From Mucilaginibacter sp. KACC 22063 (lineage in GTDB: Bacteria > Bacteroidota > Bacteroidia > Sphingobacteriales > Sphingobacteriaceae), in NCBI RefSeq assembly GCF_028736115.1, contig NZ_CP117877.1, positions 3,596,001 through 3,660,000 on the forward strand: 64,000 nt of DNA, read 5' to 3'. Shown here one piece after another: positions 50,111 through 58,975 of the stretch; the first letter of the stretch is position 1; every line of letters starts with the position of its first letter. The translations under genes and the position numbers were made by a program. Under the pieces are notes generated by a model that worked only from the letters and a program-made list of their open reading frames with translations, was not told where the DNA came from and searched no databases.

Positions 50111-52486
50111 TTATTGCCAGTTGCTTTGTGTTACGTAATAATATGTTTTACCGTTAGAGGTAAAGTGCTGCTGTATAAGCGCTTTTTGCCTGATGTTGTT
50201 ACGACAACGGATCAAGTAATTGATATATCCTTCAAATGCTGATTGCGGCATATCGCCCTCATGTTTCAGGTCAACCACCTTATAAGTACCAAACTGAGGC
50301 GCTGATGGCGGTATTAAACCGGTCACTTTCTGCACATAATCGCTCAGCAGCATTTGTTTAATGTCTGATTTAGGGATATCAAGATCCAGGTTTTTCTGAA
50401 CGATACTCACATAATTTTTAAACAGTTTTTTCCGGTAACTGCCTGCATCCTGTTGCAGGTTTTCGCCGATCATCATAGAAAGAATATCTGACAATTGCTT
50501 GTATTCCTGCTCGTTCAAAATGGTCAGGTATTGCAATTGCTGTGGGTGCTCTTTCACAAAGTTGGCAGGCAGGTCGGCAACCATATAATATTTAAAGCCA
50601 TTATGCGGCAGGTTATCACCTAATGAATCTGGTACAGGTTGCCCGAATTGCGACATCACCACCGGAACCACATATTTGTGTTCGCGGCCTGTTAAGCGGA
50701 AAGCGCTATCAAGCGAACGGGTTTGCATCTTGATGTCTGTCTGTGTTTCCATCATCAAACGTTTTAATGATGCCTCCATCAATTGATTGGTTTTAACCAC
50801 ACCTTTTGGCGGGAAGATGACCGCACCCTGTATCAAACTATTTTTAGGATAGTCCAGGTAAAAGGAAATTGAATCAGAAAGTGAGGTATTGAATTGCTGA
50901 CTGTTACTTAAACCTTCACCTACTACCATTCTGCTCTTCTTACGTTCTGCAAGCAACGCTGCTGATTGAGATACCAACTTACGTGACTGAATTACAAAAT
51001 CGTTGTAGATCGGATTATAATCACTGTAAACCTGTATAGCTAAAATACGCGCATCGGCTGCGGCAATCTGATAAGACAGATCGTTCATGGTATCAGCATC
51101 GTAAACGCTATTACCTGTACTGCCAATCAGCACAATTAAATTAGTTTCATTTTTGTGGCCTTTAAAAAGATTTAAAGAAGTACGCAGTCCGTCAAATACC
51201 GGCTGGCTGCTTACTGAAGGGATACAGTTTGCTGTAACAGCAGCCTCCTTGTCAAGAAAACGGACAACCTGTCTGTAATCTCTACTGAAAGGCTGCTGGT
51301 TAACACCTCCTACAGAGCAGTTGTTCTGGCTGCGATAAACCACCGCTGCATAATTGATGCGGTTGCCCATATTGTAGTTGCTAAACACATTTTCAAACGA
51401 CTGTATGGTACCGGTAAGCCCCGAAAAATAGTTACGCATGGCACTACCGCCATCTACAACAAACACTACGTTAATTTTACGGATATTTTTACGGATGGCC
51501 AGGTAATCATTATAAGATAAGTGACCGCCTTTGATGTTGATAATGCTGTTATGCGATTTATCGTAAACATCTGTAGCTAAACCTACCTGTATGTTACCTG
51601 CATTATTTCCTGCTCCTGTATAATCAACAACCGGAAGGCTCCTTAAAACAGGTTGGTCCGGGTCAATTAACGGATCAAAAACAAAACGGGTTCCGGGTCC
51701 GACAAAACGCAACGACTGATTAATAGCTGCCGAAACAGAGTCGTCAGCATCAATGTCGTTTTTAACAGAGCCAATATATAAACGGTCGCCCCATAGGTGT
51801 ACTGCATCAGCAGGTACCCAACCATAGATACTGCGTGCAGCGCTGTCAGGTATTAGCTGCCCGTCAGACCCTACAAGTAAATTGCGACCATCAGCAGACT
51901 TTTTATAAACATATAACAGCTGGTTGATAGCCACCTTTGTTTTTTTATGGTTCATCTCGGGCGAGGTAAACACATTTAAAGAGTCGGTACGGTCATAATA
52001 AACCTCCGGGTTAATCAGCGGCCCCTTGCCAGACACGATAGTTACGGCTTTATTAGGGAAGCCGTTTTTACGGTTCACATAAGCAGATTGCCACAGCAAT
52101 ACCTTTGATTTGCTGATCCAGCCGTAGCTTTGTGCCGATTTTTTATTGATCAGTTTACGGCCCTGTACCATACCTGGCTGGTATTTGATCAGTTTTAGGT
52201 ATCCGTTCTTTTCCTGGCTTACATAGAACGGCTCCATAAACTTAAGCTTTTTCATTACAAGCGAACCGCCCGGAGCTGTGTAAGTATCATTTTCATCACG
52301 GTCAGAGAAAACGATCCATGGCAGATCAGTTGATTTTCCATCGTCACTAACGCTGGTTTGATATTCTGGTTTTTGATAGGCAGATGGTAGTGTTGCAACC
52401 TTTTTGCTGATAGACACAGGCGACTGTGCATTGGCAACAAAAGTGACACTTATAAAGGCTGCGAAGAGATAGGTTATATTTTTCAT
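50111..52486 (-). CDS. tssR: TssR, Bacteroidota T6SS envelope protein with VWA-like domain
   Basis: A 791-aa exported protein with a signal peptide (ITYLFAAFISVTFVANAQ). An N-terminal beta-rich part with SH3-like repeats (TYTAPGGSLVMKKLKFMEPF, YGWISKSKVLLWQ) is followed around residue 340 by a von Willebrand A-like domain (INVVFVVDGGSAMRNYFSGL). The MIDAS there reads DGGSA, slightly off the DxSxS rule. The rest is helical. Size, domain order and position before clpV match TssR, one of the proteins thought to replace the TssJLM complex in T6SSiii. Confidence 0.85.
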   Translation of the reverse strand: MKNITYLFAAFISVTFVANAQSPVSISKKVATLPSAYQKPEYQTSVSDDGKSTDLPWIVFSDRDENDTYTAPGGSLVMKKLKFMEPFYVSQEKNGYLKLIKYQPGMVQGRKLINKKSAQSYGWISKSKVLLWQSAYVNRKNGFPNKAVTIVSGKGPLINPEVYYDRTDSLNVFTSPEMNHKKTKVAINQLLYVYKKSADGRNLLVGSDGQLIPDSAARSIYGWVPADAVHLWGDRLYIGSVKNDIDADDSVSAAINQSLRFVGPGTRFVFDPLIDPDQPVLRSLPVVDYTGAGNNAGNIQVGLATDVYDKSHNSIINIKGGHLSYNDYLAIRKNIRKINVVFVVDGGSAMRNYFSGLTGTIQSFENVFSNYNMGNRINYAAVVYRSQNNCSVGGVNQQPFSRDYRQVVRFLDKEAAVTANCIPSVSSQPVFDGLRTSLNLFKGHKNETNLIVLIGSTGNSVYDADTMNDLSYQIAAADARILAIQVYSDYNPIYNDFVIQSRKLVSQSAALLAERKKSRMVVGEGLSNSQQFNTSLSDSISFYLDYPKNSLIQGAVIFPPKGVVKTNQLMEASLKRLMMETQTDIKMQTRSLDSAFRLTGREHKYVVPVVMSQFGQPVPDSLGDNLPHNGFKYYMVADLPANFVKEHPQQLQYLTILNEQEYKQLSDILSMMIGENLQQDAGSYRKKLFKNYVSIVQKNLDLDIPKSDIKQMLLSDYVQKVTGLIPPSAPQFGTYKVVDLKHEGDMPQSAFEGYINYLIRCRNNIRQKALIQQHFTSNGKTYYYVTQSNWQ

Positions 52487-52510
52487 AGCAGAAATACGAT
52501 AGTAGCTGAA

Positions 52511-53473
52511 TTATTTAGTACGTTTTATACCCGGCCCTGCGGTGGTTGAATGTTGTTTAACAGTAAGCAAACTTGAGCAGCTTGATTTTGGCTTCAGGGT
52601 AACCTGCGCTTCATCAATACTGATACCGCCACCAAAGGTGAGGCGCATACAGTACGAATAAAAGTCGGTCTGTTTCTGTTCACCGTTTGCTTCAAGATTA
52701 ACGGTCACTTTTTCGTCGCCGCAGAAATACCTGTTCACCAGGTAATAGTACTGGCTGTTAAAATCGGCGCCGTTGGCAATAGCCTGTAAATGCGCGCGGA
52801 TATCATCCACCACCTTGCGCTCTCCTTCTCCGGGTGTAACAATTGCATTTACGGTTGAGTCGGGGTTGGTGATGAGTATTTTATGGAATACCGGGTGGCT
52901 GGTGTTATCTGTATTCAGTTTTACAAAGTAAGTACCCGGGTTATGATAGGTGTACAAGGCAGTAGGCCCCTTAACATCTACGCGGCCTGTCTCGCCGAAT
53001 GACCATTCATAAATGCGTGCCGAGCCTTGCGCCTCGAGCCTTACCTCTTCATTAACTATACCCTGGGTTGGCCCGTTTATCGTGAGCAAGGTATCTTTTA
53101 CAGGGGTAGCCACTGTATCTTTTACATCAATTGGGAATTGCTGCTGCAACTGGCCATCAACCGTAACCCTTACAATGTACGCACCCGGCTTTTTAAAGCG
53201 ATAGGTACCGTTTTGTGTGGTTGAATGATCGCCGTTACCAAATTCCCACCTCCATGCCTTTGCACCGCTGGTGTTATCAGAGTACACGAGGTCCTCATTT
53301 AAATAAATTTCGTCTTTTAAAATTTTGGCGTTAATAGTTCTTTTTTCAAAAAGCGAGCTTTTGAAAAGAAAGATAAGCCCGGCCAATAACAGGATACCAA
53401 CTATTATATACAGTAACAAATAGTTTTGCCTGTTGGTGTTTACCGGCCTGCCGTTGTTGTAATCATCTTGCAT
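52511..53473 (-). CDS. T6SSiii inner-membrane protein with PKD-like domains (probable TssP)
   Basis: A 320-aa protein with a short cytoplasmic N terminus, one membrane helix at about 20-37 (YLLLYIIVGILLLAGLIFLF), then periplasmic PKD-like repeats (AWRWEFGNGDHSTTQNGTYR and RIYEWSFGETGRVDVKGPT). The C-terminal domain of about 110 residues carries several Cys (CGDEKVTV, YSYCMRL, SSCSSLL). Placement between tssR and the small TssO-like genes fits the TssP component of Bacteroidota systems. I am unsure which of TssP/TssQ names applies, so no symbol is given. Confidence 0.78.
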   Translation of the reverse strand: MQDDYNNGRPVNTNRQNYLLLYIIVGILLLAGLIFLFKSSLFEKRTINAKILKDEIYLNEDLVYSDNTSGAKAWRWEFGNGDHSTTQNGTYRFKKPGAYIVRVTVDGQLQQQFPIDVKDTVATPVKDTLLTINGPTQGIVNEEVRLEAQGSARIYEWSFGETGRVDVKGPTALYTYHNPGTYFVKLNTDNTSHPVFHKILITNPDSTVNAIVTPGEGERKVVDDIRAHLQAIANGADFNSQYYYLVNRYFCGDEKVTVNLEANGEQKQTDFYSYCMRLTFGGGISIDEAQVTLKPKSSCSSLLTVKQHSTTAGPGIKRTK

Positions 53474-53503
53474 AGGTTAAGTTGTTTTAATTAAAGGATC
53501 GGA

Positions 53504-53992
53504 TTATTGCCTGGATCCCAGGCTCTGTTGCAGTTGTCGGGTTGATAATTTACAGTCATCTAAAAGTTTATTAAGACGGGCTATATCATTGTAATTGCCC
53601 CGCAATTCGCGCTTATCGTAAAAAAGGCTCTCATGTATTTTTGACGCGTATATAAAGCACTTATACCGGCTATCATAAGGGTGGCTGTTATAATATGACC
53701 TTACAGCGGTAATGGCATTTTTAATATCGTTTTCAAGAAAAAGCGCCTGCACATTTGGGTTAAACTTAACAATGTGCGTGTAAGTAGTATCAATGGTTGG
53801 CTGTGCCTGGGCAACCGTACTTTCAAACTGATTTTCTTCCTGCAGGCGTTTTGCAAATTCATTTTTTGAAATATCAGTATCGTTGCCATAATTGTAGAAT
53901 ATAGCAGTACACAATACCCCTGCGGTGAAAAGAAAGAGCACCAGAAAGAAAAAGAATTTTTCGCGGCGTTCTTTTAAGCTAAACTTCATCAT
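53504..53992 (-). CDS. small T6SSiii membrane protein, TssO-like
   Basis: A 162-aa protein with an N-terminal basic segment, one membrane helix at about 14-34 (FFFFLVLFLFTAGVLCTAIF) and a helical periplasmic part (ENDIKNAITAVRSYYNSHPY, IARLNKLLDDCKLSTRQLQQ). The topology is the same as the next gene upstream and as the small envelope proteins of T6SSiii. It starts 6 bp after that gene. It may be a second TssO-type subunit or an unassigned member of the TssNOPQR complex; a lipoprotein TssQ it is not, as no lipobox is present. Confidence 0.75.
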   Translation of the reverse strand: MMKFSLKERREKFFFFLVLFLFTAGVLCTAIFYNYGNDTDISKNEFAKRLQEENQFESTVAQAQPTIDTTYTHIVKFNPNVQALFLENDIKNAITAVRSYYNSHPYDSRYKCFIYASKIHESLFYDKRELRGNYNDIARLNKLLDDCKLSTRQLQQSLGSRQ

Positions 53993-53998
53993 AACTTA

Positions 53999-54514
53999 TT
54001 ATCTTGAAAAACCTCTAAGCTTGTTTATAGCAGTATTATTTGTTTTGTTGCATGATTCGAGCTGCGAACGCAGGCTTTCTATCTGGAATCTGGTCGTAAA
54101 CAGCGAATCCTTGATATTTGCAGCTGTACTGATGTTATCGCTCAGCTTTTTATATAGTTCAAAACTTTTTAAAGGGAGTGGGTTTTGCTGAAGACGGGCC
54201 TGTATCTTCAGGTTACTTTCCTGAATATCATTCAGCAGCAGGCTTTGGTTGTTTAACTCTGCCGAATTCATTTTGGTGTACTGCGATAATTGCTGTAAAC
54301 GCAGCAGGATGATATCAAAGTTATTGTTGATATCATTTCGTACAGATATCAGCCTTTCAGACTCTTTAACTTTCTTGTTTAGCAGCACTACCTCTTTGTT
54401 AGCAGTAACAAAGAAAAAGTAGACTGTTAAAATGCTAAAAAGCAATAATGTGACAAAGTATGCAATAAAACTAACGTACGCATTCCGCAAATCGCGGCTA
54501 TTTACCGGCTTCAT
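53999..54514 (-). CDS. tssO: TssO, Bacteroidota T6SS transmembrane protein
   Basis: A 171-aa bitopic protein. It starts MKPVNSRDLRNAYVSFIAYF, the N-terminal pattern I associate with TssO. One membrane helix lies at about 15-38, followed by a long coiled-coil periplasmic region (NKKVKESERLISVRNDINNN, RFQIESLRSQLESCNK). It is first in the minus-strand core run tssO-x-tssP-tssR-clpV-tssB-tssC. The 206 bp to the divergent tssE (54515-54720) must hold both promoters; only a near-match TATTTTG (54654-54660) was found for the plus direction. Confidence 0.82.
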   Translation of the reverse strand: MKPVNSRDLRNAYVSFIAYFVTLLLFSILTVYFFFVTANKEVVLLNKKVKESERLISVRNDINNNFDIILLRLQQLSQYTKMNSAELNNQSLLLNDIQESNLKIQARLQQNPLPLKSFELYKKLSDNISTAANIKDSLFTTRFQIESLRSQLESCNKTNNTAINKLRGFSR

Positions 54515-54720
54515 TTATTATCTTGTTTAAAAGCTTAAGTATCTTATAAAATCCTCAGCACGAGCGGGTATTTGCCAAATAAGGTTTAGACCCAAAAGCT
54601 ATCTGTAATTGCTTGTACAAATAACTTTTTAACCTACACAACGCATTAACAACTATTTTGAGAAATTTTTGTTTACAGATTATTAAAACTTAATGCAATT
54701 ATTTCACATTTAATAAACCG

Positions 54721-55155
54721 ATGGCTGTACCCCTCTACAAAAAACCCTTTCGGATAAGCAATATATTTCAGGGAAATGACCTTGATAAACAGGACATTGG
54801 CGCATCAATTTCGCAATATCTCGAGCTGATAATTTTCACCCGTTACGGCGAACACCGTTACATGCCTGACTTTGGCTGCGAGATATGGGACCTGGATTTT
54901 GAGCTGATTGTGAGTGAAAGTACATGGGAAGAAAAGTTGCGCCAATCATTATTACGCTCTATCAACAAATACGAAAAGCGTATTTATGATGTCAACATCG
55001 ATGTACACATTAAAGAGGTCACCAAATTTTATCCTTTAAGAAACGTAACCGAGATCAAAAAACAAGTTGAAATTGTAATAAGGGCAAAAGTTCAGAAAAC
55101 AGGTGAAAACTATTTTTTTTCAACTGCCCTCTTTTTAAGTCCGCTATCTGCCTAA
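54721..55155 (+). CDS. tssE: TssE (gp25-like) baseplate protein
   Basis: A 144-aa protein of the phage T4 gp25/GPW family that starts sheath polymerisation at the baseplate. It shows IGASISQYLELIIFTRYGEH and the family motif around MPDFGCEIWDLDFE (corresponding to the EPR-containing core region), followed by the NKYEKRIYDVNIDV strand. It is first of the plus-strand arm tssE-tssF, 7 bp before tssF, divergent from tssO. Confidence 0.9.
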   Translation: MAVPLYKKPFRISNIFQGNDLDKQDIGASISQYLELIIFTRYGEHRYMPDFGCEIWDLDFELIVSESTWEEKLRQSLLRSINKYEKRIYDVNIDVHIKEVTKFYPLRNVTEIKKQVEIVIRAKVQKTGENYFFSTALFLSPLSA

Positions 55156-55162
55156 ACACTAT

Positions 55163-57028
55163 ATGACTACTACACTATTTAACAGCAAAGAAGAAATAAG
55201 GGCGCGCATGCTGCGCAATGCCGTTGACTATTGGGGCCTTACCAATGTAAACGATATGGATCCGATGGTAAAGCTTTTAGTAGAAGCTTTAAGTACTGAA
55301 TTGTTTAACGTTTCAAATGATGTAAAAAACCTGGAGAACAGGATCCTTAATAAAATATCGCGCATACTGGCATCTGATTACCTTACTTCTGCCCTGCCTG
55401 CACATGCCGTACTAAAAGGGCAGCCTGTAGAAAACACAGAAAGGCTCACCGTTAAGAACCAGTTCTTTTATCGTCAGCCGGTCACAAATACCTCAGGCTC
55501 GCGCGAGGGTGATAATACCGATGTATTTTTCTCGCCCGCAGGTGAGATAGATCTTTACAATGCCGAGATAAGGTACACCTGCAACGGTACACACCTGTAC
55601 GAATATTATGATCAGCATAAGAATGTATTACTGAATACCCGGTCTGATGCCTATCCCGAGTCAAACACCTTGTGGCTTGGTATAGATTGTGCCCCCAATT
55701 TAAACACCCTGCAAAACCTGTCTATTTTTACCGAATGGCCATCTTACTCGGCAAATGATGACTTTTATAAGCTTCTCTCTGTTGTTAAATGTTACTTAGA
55801 TAACACGGAGATGGAAACAGCGCCAGGCTTAATTTATAAAGAAGACCTGGATGGCAACAACAAACCTGTTTTTTATGAGCAGAACATTATAAACCTGATC
55901 ACCCGCGACATTAAACAATACTACCAGGACAGGTTTATCAGCTTTACAGACGAGCGGCTTAAAAACATAAGCTTACATAAGCGTGCATTTCCAGATGAGT
56001 TTACGCAGCTGTTTAATGCAGCAGATATCAGCAAATTAAAAACCTGTGTTTGGATAAAGCTTACTTTCCCGGCAGCAATTTCACCGCAGATCATTGACGA
56101 GTTGCAAATAGCGGTAAATTGTTTCCCGGTCATTAACAGGCGCTTGCACGAGCAAAAGTACCGCCTTAATGATGTGAACTACATCATCCCGATCAAACCG
56201 GCACAAAACAATCATTTCTTATCCGTAAACAGCCTGCATGATGACCGTAATGTGCATTATACAGAAATACCATATACCCAGGCAGGCAAAAGCCAGGAAG
56301 GAAGCTATTCGATACGTAATGGCGGTGCCGAACGCTTTGACGACCGCAGCGCACAACAGCTGATATCTTACCTGTTTGAATTACTGCGTGATGAAAAAGC
56401 AGCTTTTGCAAGCTATGGAAACGACTTTTTAAACGGCGTTTTAAAAACACTTGAACAAAACCTGGCCTTAATTGAGCGAAAAGCCAACACGGCTAAAGAC
56501 AGCGACCAGCAGTCGTTCAATTATCTGATTGTAAAACCTGCCGAAAAAGCGGTAATGCTTTACCTGCAGTACTGGACAACGCTCGCCGCCAAGGCCAACA
56601 ACCTGCGCCGTGGTTTACGCCTGCAGCAGTTTGAAATGTTAAAACTGAAAGCCGAAAGTTTAAGGTTAATGACATCAACCCTGGGCGGCAGGAATAACCT
56701 TGGCGCAACAGAACGTATACAAGCCTACAAATATGGTTTAACTACAAAAGACCGTATAGTTACGCAGGCCGATCTGGTTAGTTTTTGCCATTACGAGCTG
56801 GGCAACAAAATTACCGATGTTAAAATAAGTAAGGGTGTAACGGTTTCAAGCAACCCTAAAGAGGGTTTCCGTAAAACAATAGACATTCATATAAAGCCTT
56901 CAACTGCTGTTAAGCTATCAGATGCAGAATGGGATACGCTGTTGGGCCTGCTGCTTTCTAAACTTGAAAACAGAAGTGTGATCAACTCCAACTATAGGAT
57001 ATATTTAAACAACCGGTCAGTTGCCTAA
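55163..57028 (+). CDS. tssF: TssF baseplate subunit (Bacteroidota type)
   Basis: A 621-aa wedge protein of the baseplate. It has the typical opening NAVDYWGLTNVNDMDPMVKL followed by SNDVKNLENRILNKISRILA, then the PAHAVLKGQPVENTERL segment. It has a beta-rich middle and a C-terminal domain with TKDRIVTQADLVSFCHYELG, as in gp6-like baseplate proteins. Its last 12 bases overlap the 3' end of tssG, which lies on the other strand. Confidence 0.9.
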   Translation: MTTTLFNSKEEIRARMLRNAVDYWGLTNVNDMDPMVKLLVEALSTELFNVSNDVKNLENRILNKISRILASDYLTSALPAHAVLKGQPVENTERLTVKNQFFYRQPVTNTSGSREGDNTDVFFSPAGEIDLYNAEIRYTCNGTHLYEYYDQHKNVLLNTRSDAYPESNTLWLGIDCAPNLNTLQNLSIFTEWPSYSANDDFYKLLSVVKCYLDNTEMETAPGLIYKEDLDGNNKPVFYEQNIINLITRDIKQYYQDRFISFTDERLKNISLHKRAFPDEFTQLFNAADISKLKTCVWIKLTFPAAISPQIIDELQIAVNCFPVINRRLHEQKYRLNDVNYIIPIKPAQNNHFLSVNSLHDDRNVHYTEIPYTQAGKSQEGSYSIRNGGAERFDDRSAQQLISYLFELLRDEKAAFASYGNDFLNGVLKTLEQNLALIERKANTAKDSDQQSFNYLIVKPAEKAVMLYLQYWTTLAAKANNLRRGLRLQQFEMLKLKAESLRLMTSTLGGRNNLGATERIQAYKYGLTTKDRIVTQADLVSFCHYELGNKITDVKISKGVTVSSNPKEGFRKTIDIHIKPSTAVKLSDAEWDTLLGLLLSKLENRSVINSNYRIYLNNRSVA

Positions 57029-57955
57029 ATAAGTGGTAAAGCCCATGCAGGCATTGTCTTCGCCAAGGCCTAAAACAAACTTCTGGTAATCCGGGTCTAC
57101 CTCAAATTTGGTAGTAGTGGCTGTGCCAAGCGGTACCAGGTAATTAAGCAGCACCTCCAGTGCTTCGGCGGCGGCAGTGCCGGGTAAAAAAGTAAGCATC
57201 TGACCCGATGTAACAGGCCCTATGGTGATCAGCAGTTCTTCTTCGGGTTCATAAACGCTGCCAGCAATAAAGTTTACACCAAGCGTACCGCTTCCTATAC
57301 GGGTTTCCAATAATGCGCTTTGTGCAGCAAGTGTACTATTGATGGTCATGTGATATTCGAGCCTGAAATCAACATCGAACATAATGCTTAATACATCACT
57401 GATAAAGGGCAGGTTGTTCCGTTGTTCGTGTATCACAGGCAGTACATGCATCAGTATGATCATTTGCCTGTTGGTAAAACACTTAAACTCTTTCCACTCC
57501 GTTAAAAAAATATTTACCAGCTCATTATATTCGGTCTTTTTATCAAGGCGTATTTCATACAGCTCTATCAGTGTGCGTAAACGGTTAAGCTCGGCCTCAA
57601 AAGGCGCAAAAAACAAGCGGGCATTTTTTTCCTGCTCCCGTCGTTCTTTAATGTCTTTCACCATTTCTTCTTCGGTGATCATTACACTCGAAGCCGGTGG
57701 TTTATGAAACAGTCCTTCGGGCAGCATATCGTACAAACCTTCGCGGTTAACCTCAATCAGGGTCATGGTACGGTTTCTGTATTCAGACTGATAAGCAGAC
57801 ACTTCTGCTATCTCTTTTGCATAGGCTCGCTTCATCGGGCCTTTGGGCAAGATCATTATTTGTTCTGTATCGGCTGCACCGCGGTCAATTAAGCTTGCAG
57901 CAAATGCTGCGGCTTTAAAGTCAGTATCAATAAGATTAGGTTTTTTAGCTGCCAT
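57017..57955 (-). CDS. tssG: TssG baseplate subunit (Bacteroidota type), inverted
   Basis: A 312-aa protein; the ATG at 57955 (MAAKKPNLIDTDFKAAAFA) is preferred to the longer frame from 57988. Visible parts are an N-terminal helical segment, a middle region with EWKEFKCFTNRQMIILMHVL, and a C-terminal beta domain ending with ITIGPVTSGQMLTFLPG and FEVDPDYQKFVLGLGE. The pattern agrees with TssG (gp7/gp53-like wedge) of T6SSiii. It is unusual that it is convergent to tssF and overlaps its 3' end by 12 bp, since tssF and tssG normally run in the same direction. Confidence 0.8.
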   Translation of the reverse strand: MAAKKPNLIDTDFKAAAFAASLIDRGAADTEQIMILPKGPMKRAYAKEIAEVSAYQSEYRNRTMTLIEVNREGLYDMLPEGLFHKPPASSVMITEEEMVKDIKERREQEKNARLFFAPFEAELNRLRTLIELYEIRLDKKTEYNELVNIFLTEWKEFKCFTNRQMIILMHVLPVIHEQRNNLPFISDVLSIMFDVDFRLEYHMTINSTLAAQSALLETRIGSGTLGVNFIAGSVYEPEEELLITIGPVTSGQMLTFLPGTAAAEALEVLLNYLVPLGTATTTKFEVDPDYQKFVLGLGEDNACMGFTTYLGN

Positions 57956-58065
57956 AATAGTACTATCAATATGCTTTTTATAAAACAATAACCCTATTTA
58001 TTGGTAATTGATTAAACAATGTTCAAAAAAATTTAAAGAGCATTTTTTACAGACCTAAATTTAAT

Positions 58066-58959
58066 ATGGACGTTAAATCGTTTTTTATCCGCTATCTGCT
58101 GTTTCCGGTAATTTTTGTGGCCACCACCGCAATAATGGCTATTATTAACAAAAAGAACCAGATTATTAACAACAAACGCCTTATTGTAACAATGCTGCTA
58201 ACGGGTATTGTTTTAGGCATACCTGGTCTCTTAGGATTTCTTGACCTTCAGTTTATGCCGTGGGGGTATATCTGCTGCCAGATATATTATCTGATCATAG
58301 GCATTGTGTTTGTCTGGTTAGCCGGCACACACTATGAAAAAGAACTGATTGACCGCAAAGCTTTCTTTTTTATTTGCAGCTTAATTTGCTGCCTGCTGGG
58401 CATGTTTCTGTTTAAGCTGGGATTTGACTGGCTTAATGATCTTGAATATGGGCTATGGGCCTCCACATCGGTATTGGTATTTTTGCTACCCATGATGTTC
58501 TGGTGGGCGTACATCGCTTATCTTAATATTCCGCTTGAGATTTACAAGGTTTGGCAGTATCCGCTTTACCCGGATGATATCAACATGGAACACCTGGACT
58601 TTGACCGCCTGCTGGTGTTGGAAGTAAACATGTACAAAAACACTGACGACAGCGAGCCGCTTAAAGTAAAAGCCAAAGCGCCAAGAAACATGAACTTTGG
58701 CCAATGGTTCCAGAAGTTTATTGACGATTACAATCTTAAATTCCCGCAATCACCAATTGAATATCAACTGGAAACAGGCGAATCATTTAAGTGGATATTC
58801 TACATTAAGCCAACGTTTTTTGCGCAGCGCAATTTCATTGACCCTGATTTGGACATAGAGCAAAACAAGATCACTGAGAAGTATGCCATTTTTGCAAAAA
58901 GGGTATCTGAGGTTGTTAATGCACCTGAACGCACAGGCGACGAAGCCGTTTATTTATAA
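58066..58959 (+). CDS. tssN: TssN, Bacteroidota-specific T6SS membrane protein
   Basis: A 297-aa inner-membrane protein with about five helices in the first 155 residues (VTMLLTGIVLGIPGLLGFLD, AFFFICSLICCLLGMFLFK, SVLVFLLPMMFWWAYIAYL). A soluble C-terminal domain of about 140 residues follows, containing APRNMNFGQWFQKFIDDYNL. This is the layout of TssN, found only in T6SSiii and thought to build the membrane complex in place of TssJLM. It is 16 bp upstream of tssK and divergent from tssG. Confidence 0.88.
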   Translation: MDVKSFFIRYLLFPVIFVATTAIMAIINKKNQIINNKRLIVTMLLTGIVLGIPGLLGFLDLQFMPWGYICCQIYYLIIGIVFVWLAGTHYEKELIDRKAFFFICSLICCLLGMFLFKLGFDWLNDLEYGLWASTSVLVFLLPMMFWWAYIAYLNIPLEIYKVWQYPLYPDDINMEHLDFDRLLVLEVNMYKNTDDSEPLKVKAKAPRNMNFGQWFQKFIDDYNLKFPQSPIEYQLETGESFKWIFYIKPTFFAQRNFIDPDLDIEQNKITEKYAIFAKRVSEVVNAPERTGDEAVYL

Positions 58960-58975
58960 TTAAAAGATTTTTAGC

